NCBI GenBank assembly: GCA_032622095.1
Contig: CP136066.1
Span: 144,613,559 to 144,677,558, forward strand
Source: Siphonodentalium dalli
Taxonomy: Eukaryota; Mollusca; Scaphopoda; Gadilida; Siphonodentaliidae
DNA: 64,000 nucleotides
Direction of reading: 5' to 3'
A model generated the notes under the pieces. That model searched no databases. It worked only from the letters and a program-made list of their open reading frames with translations, and was not told the origin of the DNA. The translations under genes and the position numbers were made by a program. The number at the start of each line of letters is the position of its first letter. Positions within the stretch are counted from its first letter, which is position 1. This document shows positions 33,001 to 43,209 of the stretch, in pieces.

Positions 33001-33523
33001 TCAATAATGTCTTGATTTCATTCAGGAGTATCTGTGTCCATGTGTTCCTGTACCTGTAGTACATGTAAATGTAATTCGTTCATTAGATTTAGAAACCAAT
33101 CATTCCTATATACAGGTAAATGAAGCTGTTTGTTATTTCTCAACAAATTAATTATTAAAGTGATGTGAAACACTCCAGCACGCAACATGATAAATTCAGA
33201 TGTCGTGATTAAATGACAGGCCTTAAGCAGCATTTCCAAAAAAAATATTGTTGGAAGCTGATGAATATGGAACCATCGAATCGGATTGAGTACCTTTAAT
33301 GCCACTTTAAGTTTTCTGGACACCAAGGGAGATAACCGTATTATTTTTTGTTTGTCAAAATGTGTCTTTCTCGTGCACTGACATATCACATAATGACTTA
33401 TTTTATTTGGTGCATTTATAAAATTGGTTAGCAGTTAAATATAGTTGAAGACAAAGCAGCAATGTAAAATATATAGAAGTTACCCAGTGAGTTACCAGTT
33501 TTAATTTTAGCCGAAAAACTTAC
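33001..33523. other. FLYWCH intron; end fragment of another MITE
   Basis: About 33270-33300 (CGAATCGGATTGAGTACCTT followed by TAATG) matches the right end of the element at 34492-34980. AAAGTGATGTGAAACACTCC at 33158 is the inverse of the word in the 30852/35945 repeat. The 123-codon open frame over 33018-33389 matches nothing I know. Confidence 0.45.
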
Positions 33524-33550
33524 GTCGGTCCGAACACTGATGCCGTCCAT
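33524..33550 (-). CDS. Proposed first coding exon of the FLYWCH gene (MDGISVRTD)
   Basis: On the minus strand an ATG at 33550 opens nine codons, MDGISVRTD, that end exactly at a strong donor, GAC|GTAAGT. The phase is 0, and joining to the acceptor at 29951 (AAC GTT GAA) keeps the frame into NVECMSGNQ. Upstream DNA (GCGAGTCGAGCTATAAATTG) would be 5' UTR. The alternative is that translation starts at the Met of 'CMSGNQ' in the next exon. The evidence is positional only; a transcript would settle it. Confidence 0.4.
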
Positions 33551-34491
33551 TTTGCGACCCAATTTATAGCTCGACTCGCCACGATCTTGACCCAGCTTTT
33601 CTAAAACTACTTGTGCCGATTCATATTAATTCACTGTTCAAAATGACAACCACGTGCAGACATGACGAATTTGATTACGATTACGTTTTTCATTAACAAC
33701 AATCCAAGAAATTCACCATTATACAAATTGATCGTTTTGTGTACCAACGCAAATTGTTCTAAAATTAGCCAACAGCAGTCGAGTTCACTTCTATTTCTGC
33801 GTGGGGGCCTGGGGGGGGGGCTAACTTCTCCATTGACTAGGTAGGTTACCATTTCACTGTTTGCGTTGGCTAAAATTCTATCTCAAGCATTCTGCATTGC
33901 GTGGAAGTTGATTCTAGCCTTGAAATAAAAGTATTTTAAAATTACTTTCGATTGTATTTGAATCAACGGGGGCGAGAAATTTATTTCCCCATCTGGTCGT
34001 ATAATCTGGACCCAAAATTGTCGCCACAAAAATATTTTCGACTCGACTCCGGAATCGACCAACCCGAGATCTCGCGAGTGTTTATATTGGGCGCAATTAA
34101 GCTGAAATGGGGCTGGTTTGTTTACAAAACAAGCTCACCCAACGTCTCCGTCATAAACCATTTTACAGAAAGACTTTTATATCCGATTATTTTCTATTAT
34201 AGCGCGAGGTAAGCGGATTTTGACATTTGCCTATTCCCCACTGCATATGTAGCTAACATAGTAATATTATTACACACTGAAATGGTTAAATTGCTTTACT
34301 TCACTCAATCATAAAATTCGTTATGAACACAGAGTGAAAACGTATTATATTTAGTCCAAGTCTTCTTGTACTAAAACCAGCTAAGATATTGGTATGGCGA
34401 TTTGCTGGTGTTTAGTCCAAGCCCGCCTGCATAGGCTTCTTATAACACGACTTAAGCGTTAGTGACCCGCTCAAATAAAACCACAATTATA
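33551..34491. other. Upstream of the FLYWCH gene; nothing recognised
   Basis: Includes a G-run (GGGGGCCTGGGGGGGGGGCT at about 33804). It would contain the promoter if the proposed first exon is right, but no element can be named. Confidence 0.35.
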
Positions 34492-34980
34492 TTAAAGGTA
34501 CTCAACCCGATAAAACTCATCTCAATTACTATTTCAATGGCTTCGGGGGTCAAAAATATTTGATTCGAGTCGAGGAAGTCACCCATCAAAGCTCGGATTT
34601 GTTAGATATCGATTTTAGAAATCTATTATTTTTCATTATCGGGAATTCTTTCTGGCCCAGTACGTAGTCAAAATTGCGTTATTATTACCAACTTGATTTT
34701 AGAGTTACCCATCCTTGTCTGTTTGAATAGAGTTTTGGTGTACTCATCTCGAGCAGGTTTCAAAATTGACGGCAATTATTAGTACTCATCTCGATAAATT
34801 AACAAATTTCAAAAATCAATATCTAATAACTCTGAGCTTTGTTTGATGGGTTCCTCGATTCGAATCAAATATTTTTTACCCCCAAAGCCAAATAAATAGT
34901 AATATAGGACCCTCTGATCGGATTGTTGTTGTTGGAATCTGTTGAGATGGGGACCGTCTGTTCGGATTGAGTACCTTTAA
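34492..34980. mobile_element. Palindromic TIR element (TTAAAGGTACTCAA ends), 489 bp
   Basis: The left end is TTAAAGGTACTCAACCCGAT. The right end, reverse-complemented, is TTAAAGGTACTCAATCCGAA. Interior arms TATTTGATTCGAGTCGAGGA and TCCTCGATTCGAATCAAATA are inverted, as are GCTCGGATTTGTTAGATATC and AATATCTAATAACTCTGAGC. A relative is at 52870-53231. Confidence 0.85.
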
Positions 34981-35126
34981 ATAAAATATCACAATTGCGA
35001 CAATAAACGGATATTTTCCGCAGAAGACATGCTATTTGATCTGAAACCCACATCAGTTGTGATTTGAACGCGGTAATTTAATGTGAAAAGAGACATTTAA
35101 CGCAATGTTTACATAATTTTAAAAGT

Positions 35127-35229
35127 ATCACGTCGAGTTGAATATTAAGAGGTCAGATCGCTGGATCAAACGAGCCGCCGCAGGCGTCGAGTTTGATCCA
35201 GTGATCTGACCTCTTCAACGAGACGTGAT
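35127..35229. repeat. Strong 103-bp imperfect palindrome
   Basis: ATCACGTCGAGTTGAATATT, AAGAGGTCAGATCGCTGGAT, CAAAC pairs with GTTTGATCCAGTGATCTGAC, CTCTTCAACGAGACGTGAT. The loop is GAGCCGCCGCAGGCGTCGA, itself GC-rich. The arms are about 42 bp, interrupted by a small TATTAA bulge. Confidence 0.9.
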
Positions 35230-36736
35230 GCGAAGCCCAGATCAATTCACTGCAGCGATAACAGGTTTATTATATGACATGCTTTTTATTTAAAAAGCAC
35301 AATTTCTCTCATTAATTATGAAATGAAACCAATTGCACACGCTCGCTAGTATCAAAAATAAAGAAAGAACAGTTTCTGTCCTGCTTTTTCCGGTCATGCG
35401 CAGTATGCGAGATAGAGAAGGGTGGTATGGCATCGGATCAAACTGTAGCTGATCCGATGGTCGGGAAATTATCACTTTACTATAGTGGTATTGGGGAATG
35501 AAAAACGATTGTCGTATAATAATACTAATATATTATCATGTATAGTACTACATACTACTACATTACAAGTACCGTGGTTTTACCACAGTACATTTACCAA
35601 ATATACCATAGTATAATACTATAGTAAAGAGCACCATAATATAAAGTGAACACAATAATCTACTAGAGACATATTATGGACTTATTCGCGCGCGGGTGCA
35701 TGGAACTGATAAGTTAGTAATCAGGCTCTATGCCAACTGGTGGAATGTAGCATTCCACTAACAACACCGAAAATCTCAAGCAAATCGACCGTAACACTCC
35801 ATAGAAAACATCGCCTGAAGTACGGTCAATTGTAAATATTTACCTCTCGATTCGGGACGCAACTAGCGGCGACAAACTAACGAAAACTATTTTACCATCG
35901 AGAGTCGCTACATGTAATTGATATATCAGAATGACGGTGTGTCATGTCAATTTGGATATAATATTTGTATAATATAACTACTTTTAGCAATATTATTCTC
36001 CATTTCTATTTAGTCACCATACCGGAGTGTTTCACATCACTTTAAAAGTACCATGGTATAAAAAGTGTCAAATATACTCCAGTACATTTTTACTATTATA
36101 GAGTATTATATTATACTATACTTTTTTTTATAAGAGATATCAAGCTGGTTCTATTCATCCCTATCACAAACCCAAACGATCCAACATTCCCACTATACTC
36201 TGCCATTCATGCTGATGTAAACACACACGACCGATCGATATTGCATGTAAAACTTTATGCTGAGGTGGGAACACACCCGATACGAAATCATACGCTCATT
36301 GCGGCAAGCTACGCGCACTCCGAGACTTCGTTTATCGGCAATCTTTATCTGCGAACGTCTGTTAATTTAGAACGAAAACACTGCGGGCCACTGTCCAGTA
36401 AAGAGTGCGACCTGGATTTTTATTTATAGCGAAGTCTCTTATGTTTACTGTACCGCTTATATCTTAACGATTGCGCCCGCTTACACGTTAATAATTTCTA
36501 TATACACCAACGACCTTGGGCATCGTTTGAAAAGCCGAGGCATTGTTGTGTCGCATGTACCCGGTAGCACATCACGTTTGCAGGTAATCACTTCCTCTTT
36601 GTCATATGGGAGGCATGTGATATAGTGTCCGTTTCTGGTTATCGGGTTTTAATTTCTTGGTGGAGTATATTGGTGACTATTAATTATTCAAGGTATGATA
36701 ATTCAACATTGCTGAGTGTTATTCGATTGGGGACAT
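35230..36736. other. Intergenic, AT-rich; short repeats only
   Basis: 35945-36045 is the direct copy of 30852-30955. About 35500-35640 and 36045-36125 are built of ACCATAGTATAATACTATAG-like words with local dyad symmetry. No gene was recognised. Confidence 0.45.
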
Positions 36737-37160
36737 GACAATCTGCGGGATGGGATGGGATATGGGACAAAACGACAATCTGCGGGACAGAATTTCAAAT
36801 TGCGTGGGACGGCCGATATCTCGAGGAATACAGGGCGTATGGGGCTCATTTTAGTGTCTAACGAAAGGCCCACGTTCGCCCTATCCAAACATATTAACCC
36901 CGCCACTAACCAAACACCAGAAGTTGCATTATTTGATCGACAACTGACCTAACATGGGGTGGAATTTGGGATAGCATGACAATCTGCGGGACAGGATTTT
37001 CAAATTGCGTGGGACGGCCGATAGCTCGAGGAATACAGCGCATAGAGGGCTACTTTTGGTGTCTAACGAAAGGTCAACATTCGCCCTATCCACACATATT
37101 AACCCCGCCACTGACCGGACACCGGAAGTTACATTATTCGGTCGACAACTGACCAAACAT
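36737..37160. repeat. Tandem duplication, about 205-bp unit, beside the foldback element
   Basis: GACAATCTGCGGGACAG, AAATTGCGTGGGACGGCCGA, GTGTCTAACGAAAGG and CCCTATCCA(A/C)ACATATTAACC occur twice, about 205 bp apart (for example 36854 and 37059). A partial third GACAATCTGCGGGA starts at 36737. The second unit ends about 1 bp before the palindrome arm. It is not repeated on the other side. Confidence 0.85.
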
Positions 37161-37324
37161 AAAATGCCACAAACACGAAAAACTGCGTTCTACATTAATG
37201 TTTAGAATTTAGATTTCTCGATGAATACACTAGCAAACAACAAGTTTTAGGTATCAAATAACGCAGTGGAATACTGTGAATTCGTATTTAGCTACAATAT
37301 GGCTGTTTTAGTGCGAATATTGTA

Positions 37325-37627
37325 ATGGCGAACACGCAAACACGCTCCGATAAAACAGCTAAAAATAGACTCGATGTTTACAATTACAGGATCGATTTCA
37401 GCCGGTATATTCAATATAATGGGGCGTATAGTATATCAAAATGTAGAATTAGACACAGGGAATGTATTTTTTTCCAAATGGGTCCACCAGGCGGTGAAAT
37501 TGTTGCAGAAATTCGCTCCAAGATATTCGCACTTATTTTTATTTCAGTTGTGACTAAAAGCCCAGATGCCGGAGCCCAGCGACTAAAAGCCAAGTTACAA
37601 AATAGATCAACTGGTTTGAACGAATGA
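37325..37627 (+). other. Open frame in the left foldback arm, conserved in the right arm
   Basis: The C-terminal 50 or so residues (GGEIVAEIRSKIFALIFISV then VTKSPDAGAQRLKAKLQNRS) are also encoded in the right arm on the minus strand (42743-42997), with only one substitution that I can see in this part. The N-terminal parts differ by a frameshift (TCC versus TCCC near PPGGE). No domain was recognised. It may simply be a chance frame in a recently homogenised arm. Confidence 0.3.
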
Positions 37628-37714
37628 ATATGTCAATGGTAAGACTGTTCAAAAGAATATTCAAATCAAATAGTGTTTATAGACTTAAAAACTTATGTGT
37701 CCGCCATTCATATA

Positions 37715-40700
37715 TGCGGTGAAGTTCTCATATTATCTCCCAGTAATACGCGGGGGAGGTTCTCATATGAACATATTATCTGCCGGTCATACACGGTGGA
37801 GGTTCATATTATCCGCCGGTCATACGCGAGGGAAGTTTTCTTATTATCCTCCAGTCATACGCGGGGGAGGTTCTGATATGAACATATTATCTGCGGGTCA
37901 TATGCGGTGGAGGTTCATATTATCCACCGGTCATATGCGAGGGAGGTTCTCATATTATCCTCCGGTCATACGATGGGGAGGTTCTCATATGAACATATTA
38001 ACCGCCGGTCATACGCGAGGGAGGTTCTCATATTATCCACCGGTTATACGCGAGGGAGGTTCTCATATTCGAGGGAGGTTCTCATATTATCCACCTGTTA
38101 TACGTGAGGGAGGTTCTCATATTATCATCCGGTCATACATAGGGGAGGTTCTCATATGAACATATTATCTGCCGGTCATATGCGGTGGAGGTTCATATTA
38201 TCCGCCGGTCATACGCGAGGGAGGTTCTCATATTATCATCCGGTCATACATAGGGGAGGTTCTCATATGAACATATTATCTGCCGGTCATATGCGGTGGA
38301 GGTTCATATTATCCGCCGGTCATACGCGAGGGAGGTTCTCATATTATCCTCCGGTCATATGTGGGGGAGGTTCTGATATGAACATATTATTTGCCGGTCA
38401 TACGCAGTGGAGGTTCATGTTATCCGCCGGTCATATGCAAGGGATGTTCTCATATTATCCTCCGGTCATACATGGGGGAGGTTCTGATATGAACATATTA
38501 TTCACCGGTCATACGCGGTGGAGGTTCATATTATCCACCGGTCATACACAGTGGAGGTTCTCATATGAACATATTATCCACCGGTCATACGCGGTGGAGG
38601 TTCATATTATCCGCCGGTCATACGCGAGGGAAGTTCTCATATTATCCTCCGATCATATGTGGGGGAGGTTCTGATATGAACATATTATCCGCCGGTCATA
38701 CGCGGTGGAGGTTCATATTATCCGCCAGTCATGCGTGAGGGAGGTTCTCATATTATCCACCGGTCATACGCGAGGGAGGTTCTCATATTATCCTCCGGTC
38801 ATACGTTGGGGAGATTCTGATATGAACATATTATCTGCCGGTCATACGCGGTGGAGGTTCATATTATCCGCCGGTCATGCGCAAGGGAGGTTCTCATATT
38901 ATCCTCCGGTCATACGTTGGGGAGGTTCTCATATGAACATATTATCCGCCGGTCATACGCGGTGGAGGTTCATATTATCCGCCGATCATACGCGAGGGAA
39001 GTTCTCATATTATCCTTCGGTCATATGTGGGGGAGGTTCTGATATGAACATATTATCCGCCGGTCATACACGGTGGAGGTTCATATTATCCGCCAGTCAT
39101 GCGTGAGGGAGGTTCTCATATTATCCACCGGTCATACGCGAGGTAGGTTCTCATATTATCCTCCGGTCATACGTTGGGGAGGTTCTCATATGAACATATT
39201 ATCCGCCGGTCATACGCAGTGGAGGTTCATGTTATCCGCCGGTCATATGCAAGGGAGGTTCTCATATTATCCTCCGGTCATACATGGGGTAGGTTCTGAT
39301 ATGAACATATTATTCGCCGGTCATACGCGGTGGAGGTTCATATTATCCACCGGTCATACACGGTGGAGGTTCTCATATGAACATATTATCCACCGGTCAT
39401 ACGCGGTGGAGGTTCATATTATCCGCCGGTCATACGCGAGGGAAGTTCTCATATTATCCTCCGATCATATGTGGGGGAGGTTCTGATATGAACATATTAT
39501 CCGCCGGTCATACGCGGTGGAGGTTCATATTATCCGCCAGTCATGCGTGAGGGAGGTTCTCATATTATCCACCGGTCATACGCGAGGGAGGTTCTCATAT
39601 TATCCTCCGGTCATACGTTGGGGAGATTCTGATATGAACATATTATCTGCCGGTCATACGCGGTGGAGGTTCATATTATCCGCCGGTCATGCGCAAGGGA
39701 GGTTCTCATATTATCCTCCGGTCATACGTTGGGGAGGTTCTCATATGAACATATTATCCGCCGGTCATACGCGGTGGAGGTTCATATTATCCGCCGATCA
39801 TACACGAGGGAAGTTCTCATATTATCCTTCGGTCATATGTGGGGGAAGTTCTGATATGAACATATTATCCGCCGGTCATACACGGTGGAGGTTCATATTA
39901 TCCGCCAGTCATGCGTGAGGGAGGTTCTCATATTATCCACCGGTCATACGCGAGGGAGGTTCTCATATTATCCTCCGGTCATACGTTGGGGAGGTTCTCA
40001 TATGAACATATTATCCGCCGGTCATACGCAGTGGAGGTTCATGTTATCCGCCGGTCATATGCAAGGGAGGTTCTCATATTATCCTCCGGTCATACATGGG
40101 GTAGGTTCTGATATGAACATATTATTCGCCGATCATACGCGGTGGAGGTTCATATTATCCACCGGTCATACACGGTGGAGGTTCTCATATGAACATATTA
40201 TCCACCGGTCATACGCGGTGGAGGTTCATATTATCCGCCGGTCATACGCGAGGGAAGTTCTCATATTATCCTCTGGTCATACGTTGGGGAGGTTCTGATA
40301 TGAACATATTATCTGCCGGTCATACGCGGTGGAGGATCATATTATACGCCGGTCATGCGCGAGGGAGGTTCTCATATTATCCTCCGGTCAACCGTTGGGA
40401 GGTTCTCATATGAACATATTATCTGCCGGTCATACGCGGTGGAGGTTCATATTATCCGCCGGTCATGCGCGAGGGAGGTTCTCATATTATCATCCGGTCA
40501 TACGTTGGGGAGGTTCTGATATGAACATATTATCTGTCGGTCATACGCGGTGGAGGTTCATATTATCCGCCGGTCATGCGCGAGGGAGGTTCTCATATTA
40601 TCCTCAGGTCATACGTTGGGGAGGTTCTCATATGAACATATTATCCACCGATCATACGCGGTGGAGGTTCATATTATCCGCTGATCATACGCGAGGGAAG

Positions 40701-42660
40701 TTCTCATATTATCCTTCGGTCATATGTGGGGGAGGTTCTGATATGAACATATTATCCGCCGGTCATACACGGTGGAGGTTCATATTATCCACCGGTCATA
40801 CGTAGGGGAGGTTCTCATATGATCATATTATCCACCGGTCATACGCGGTGGAGGTTAATATTATCCGCCGGTCATGCGCGAGGGAGGTTCTCATATTATC
40901 CACCGGTCATACGCGAGGGAGGTTCTCATATTAGCCTCCGGTCATACTTTGGGGAGGTTCTCATATGAACATATTATCCGCCGGTCATACGCGGTGGAGG
41001 TTCATATTATCCGCTGATCATATGCGAGGGAAGTTCTCATATTATCCTTCGGTCATATGTGGGGGAGGTTCTGATATGAACATATTATCCGCCGGTCATA
41101 CACGGTGGAGGTTCATATTATCCACCGGTCATACGTAGGGGAGGTTCTCATATGAAAATATTATCCACCGGTCATACGCGGTGGAGGTTCATATTATCCG
41201 CCGGTCAAACGCGAGGGAAGTTCTCATATTATCCTCCGATCATGTGGGGGAGGTTCTGATATGAACATATTATCCGCCGGTCATACGCGGTGGAGGTTCA
41301 TATTATCCGCCGGTCATGCGCGAGGGAGGTTCTCATATTATCCACCGGTCATACGCGAGGGAGGTTCTCATATTATCCTTCGGTCATATGTGGGGGAGGT
41401 TCTGATATGAACATATTATCCGCCGGTCATACACGGTGGAGGTTCATATTATCCACCGGTCATACGTAGGGGAGGTTCTCATATGATCATATTATCCACC
41501 GGTCATACGCGGTGGAGGTTCATATTATCCGCCGGTCATGCGCGAGGGAGGTTCTCATATTATCCACCGGTCATACGCGAGGGAGGTTCTCATATTATCC
41601 TCCGGTCATACGTTGGGGAGGTTCTCATATAAACATTTTATCCTCCGGTCATACGCGGTGGAGGTTCATATTATCCGCCGATCATATGCGAGGGAAGTTC
41701 TCATATTATCCACCGGTCATACGTAGGGGAGGTTCTCATATGAACATATTATCCACCGGTCATACGCGGTGGAGGTTCATATTATCCGCCGGTCATACGC
41801 GAGGGAAGTTCTCATATTATCCTCCGATCATATGTGGGGGAGGTTCTGATATGAACATATTATCCGCCGGTCATACGCGGTGGAGGTTCATATTATCCGC
41901 CGGTCATGCGCGAGGGAGGTTCTCATATTATCCACCGGTCATACGCGAGGGAGGTTCTCATATTATCCTCCGGTCATACGTTGGGGAGGTTCTCATATGA
42001 ACATATTATTCGCCGGTCATACGCGGTGGAGGTTCATATTATCCGCCGATCATACGCGAGGGAAGTTCTCATATTATCATTCGGTCGTATGTGGGGGAGG
42101 TTCTGATATGAACATATTATCCGCCGGTCATACACGGTGGAGGTTCATATTATCCACCGGTCATACGTAGGGGAGGTTCTCATATGAACATATTATCCGC
42201 CGGTCATATGCAGTGGAGGTTCTCATATGAACATATTATCTGCCGGTCATACGCGAGGGAGGTTCTCATATTATTCTCCGGTCATACGTAGGGGAGGTTC
42301 TCATATGAACATATTATCCGCCGGTCATATAACCGGTGGATAATATGAGAACCTCCCTCGCGTATGACCAGCGGTTAATATGTTCATATGAGAACCTCCC
42401 CATCGTATGACCGGGGGATAATATGAGAACCTCCCTCGCGTATGACGGGTGGATAATATGAACCTCCACCGCATATGACCGGCAGATAATATGTTCATAT
42501 CAGAACCTCCCCCGCGTATGACCGGAGGATAAAATGAGAACTTCCCTCGCGTATGACCGGCGGATAATATGAACCTCCACCGTGTATGAGCGGCAGATAA
42601 TATGTTCATATGAGAACCTCCCCCGCGTATGACTGGCAGATAATATGAGAACCTCCACCG
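37715..42660. repeat. Minisatellite with higher-order repeats (33/35/43-bp units)
   Basis: Each unit begins CGGTCATACG. Short units continue CGGTGGAGGTTCATATTATC (33 bp) or CGAGGGAGGTTCTCATATTA (35 bp). Long units continue through GGGGAGGTTCTCATATGAAC (43 bp). A 33+35+43 trio is 111 bp. Higher-order copies are displaced by 368 bp (38705 and 39073; 41512 and 41880) and 812 bp (38705 and 39517; 38851 and 39663; 39073 and 39885). The orientation flips at about 42330. Several long open frames (up to 172 codons) run through it because the units lack stops in more than one frame; I do not regard them as genes. Confidence 0.93.
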
Positions 42661-43209
42661 CATATGAATGGCGGACACATAAGTTTTTAAGTCTATAAAC
42701 ACTATTTGAATATTCTTTTGAATAGTCTTACCATTGACATATTCATTCGTTCAAACCAGTTGATCTATTTTGTAACTTGGCTTTTAGTCGCTGGGCTCCG
42801 GCATCTGGGCTTTTAGTCACAACTGAAATAAAAATAAGTGAGAATATCTTGGAGCGAATTTCTGCAACAATTTCACCGCCTGGTGGGACCCATTTACAAA
42901 AAAATACTTTCCCTGTGTCTAATCCTACATTTTGATATACCATACGTCCCATTATATTGAACATACCAGCTGAAATCGATCCTGTAATTGTAAACATCGA
43001 GTTTCTTTTTAACTGTTTTATCGGCGCGTGTTTGCGTGTTCGCCATTACAATATTCGCACTAAAAGAGCCATATTGTAGCTAAAAACGAATGCACAGTAT
43101 TCCACTGCGTTATTTGATACCCAAAACGTGTTGTTTGCTAGCGTATTCATCGAGAAATCTAAATTCTAAACATTAATGTCGAACGCAGTTTTTCGTGTTT
43201 GTGGCATTT

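Larger units (their letters stand above)
37162..43209. mobile_element. Foldback-like element: 0.88-kb inverted arms around a minisatellite core
   Basis: The left arm 37162-38046 is repeated in reverse complement at 42330-43209. Both outer ends read AAATGCCACAAACACGAAAA then CTGCGTTC. The next 550 bp (for example TTTAGAATTTAGATTTCTCG, GGCGGTGAAATTGTTGCAGA, AAAGCCCAGATGCCGGAGCC) match at roughly 95% or more by eye. The inner 330 bp of each arm are minisatellite units. The remaining core of about 4.28 kb is minisatellite in one orientation. No TSD is obvious: the outer flanks are ACATA on the left and CTAGC on the right. No transposase is present. Architecture resembles foldback-class elements (long TIRs with internal tandem repeats), but the family is unknown to me. 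Confidence 0.88.

Noticed and set aside
33018-33389. 123-codon minus-strand frame near the FLYWCH first exon
   Set aside because: It covers fragments of two MITE families and lacks a splice phase consistent with the neighbouring exons.
37673-42170. Ten or more long open frames across the minisatellite
   Set aside because: They are translations of 33/35/43-bp units in several frames of the same DNA, with no start context, no domain and no splice structure.
37715-42660. CRISPR-like array
   Set aside because: Units are contiguous without unique spacers, vary in length, and lie in a eukaryotic genome. It is a minisatellite.
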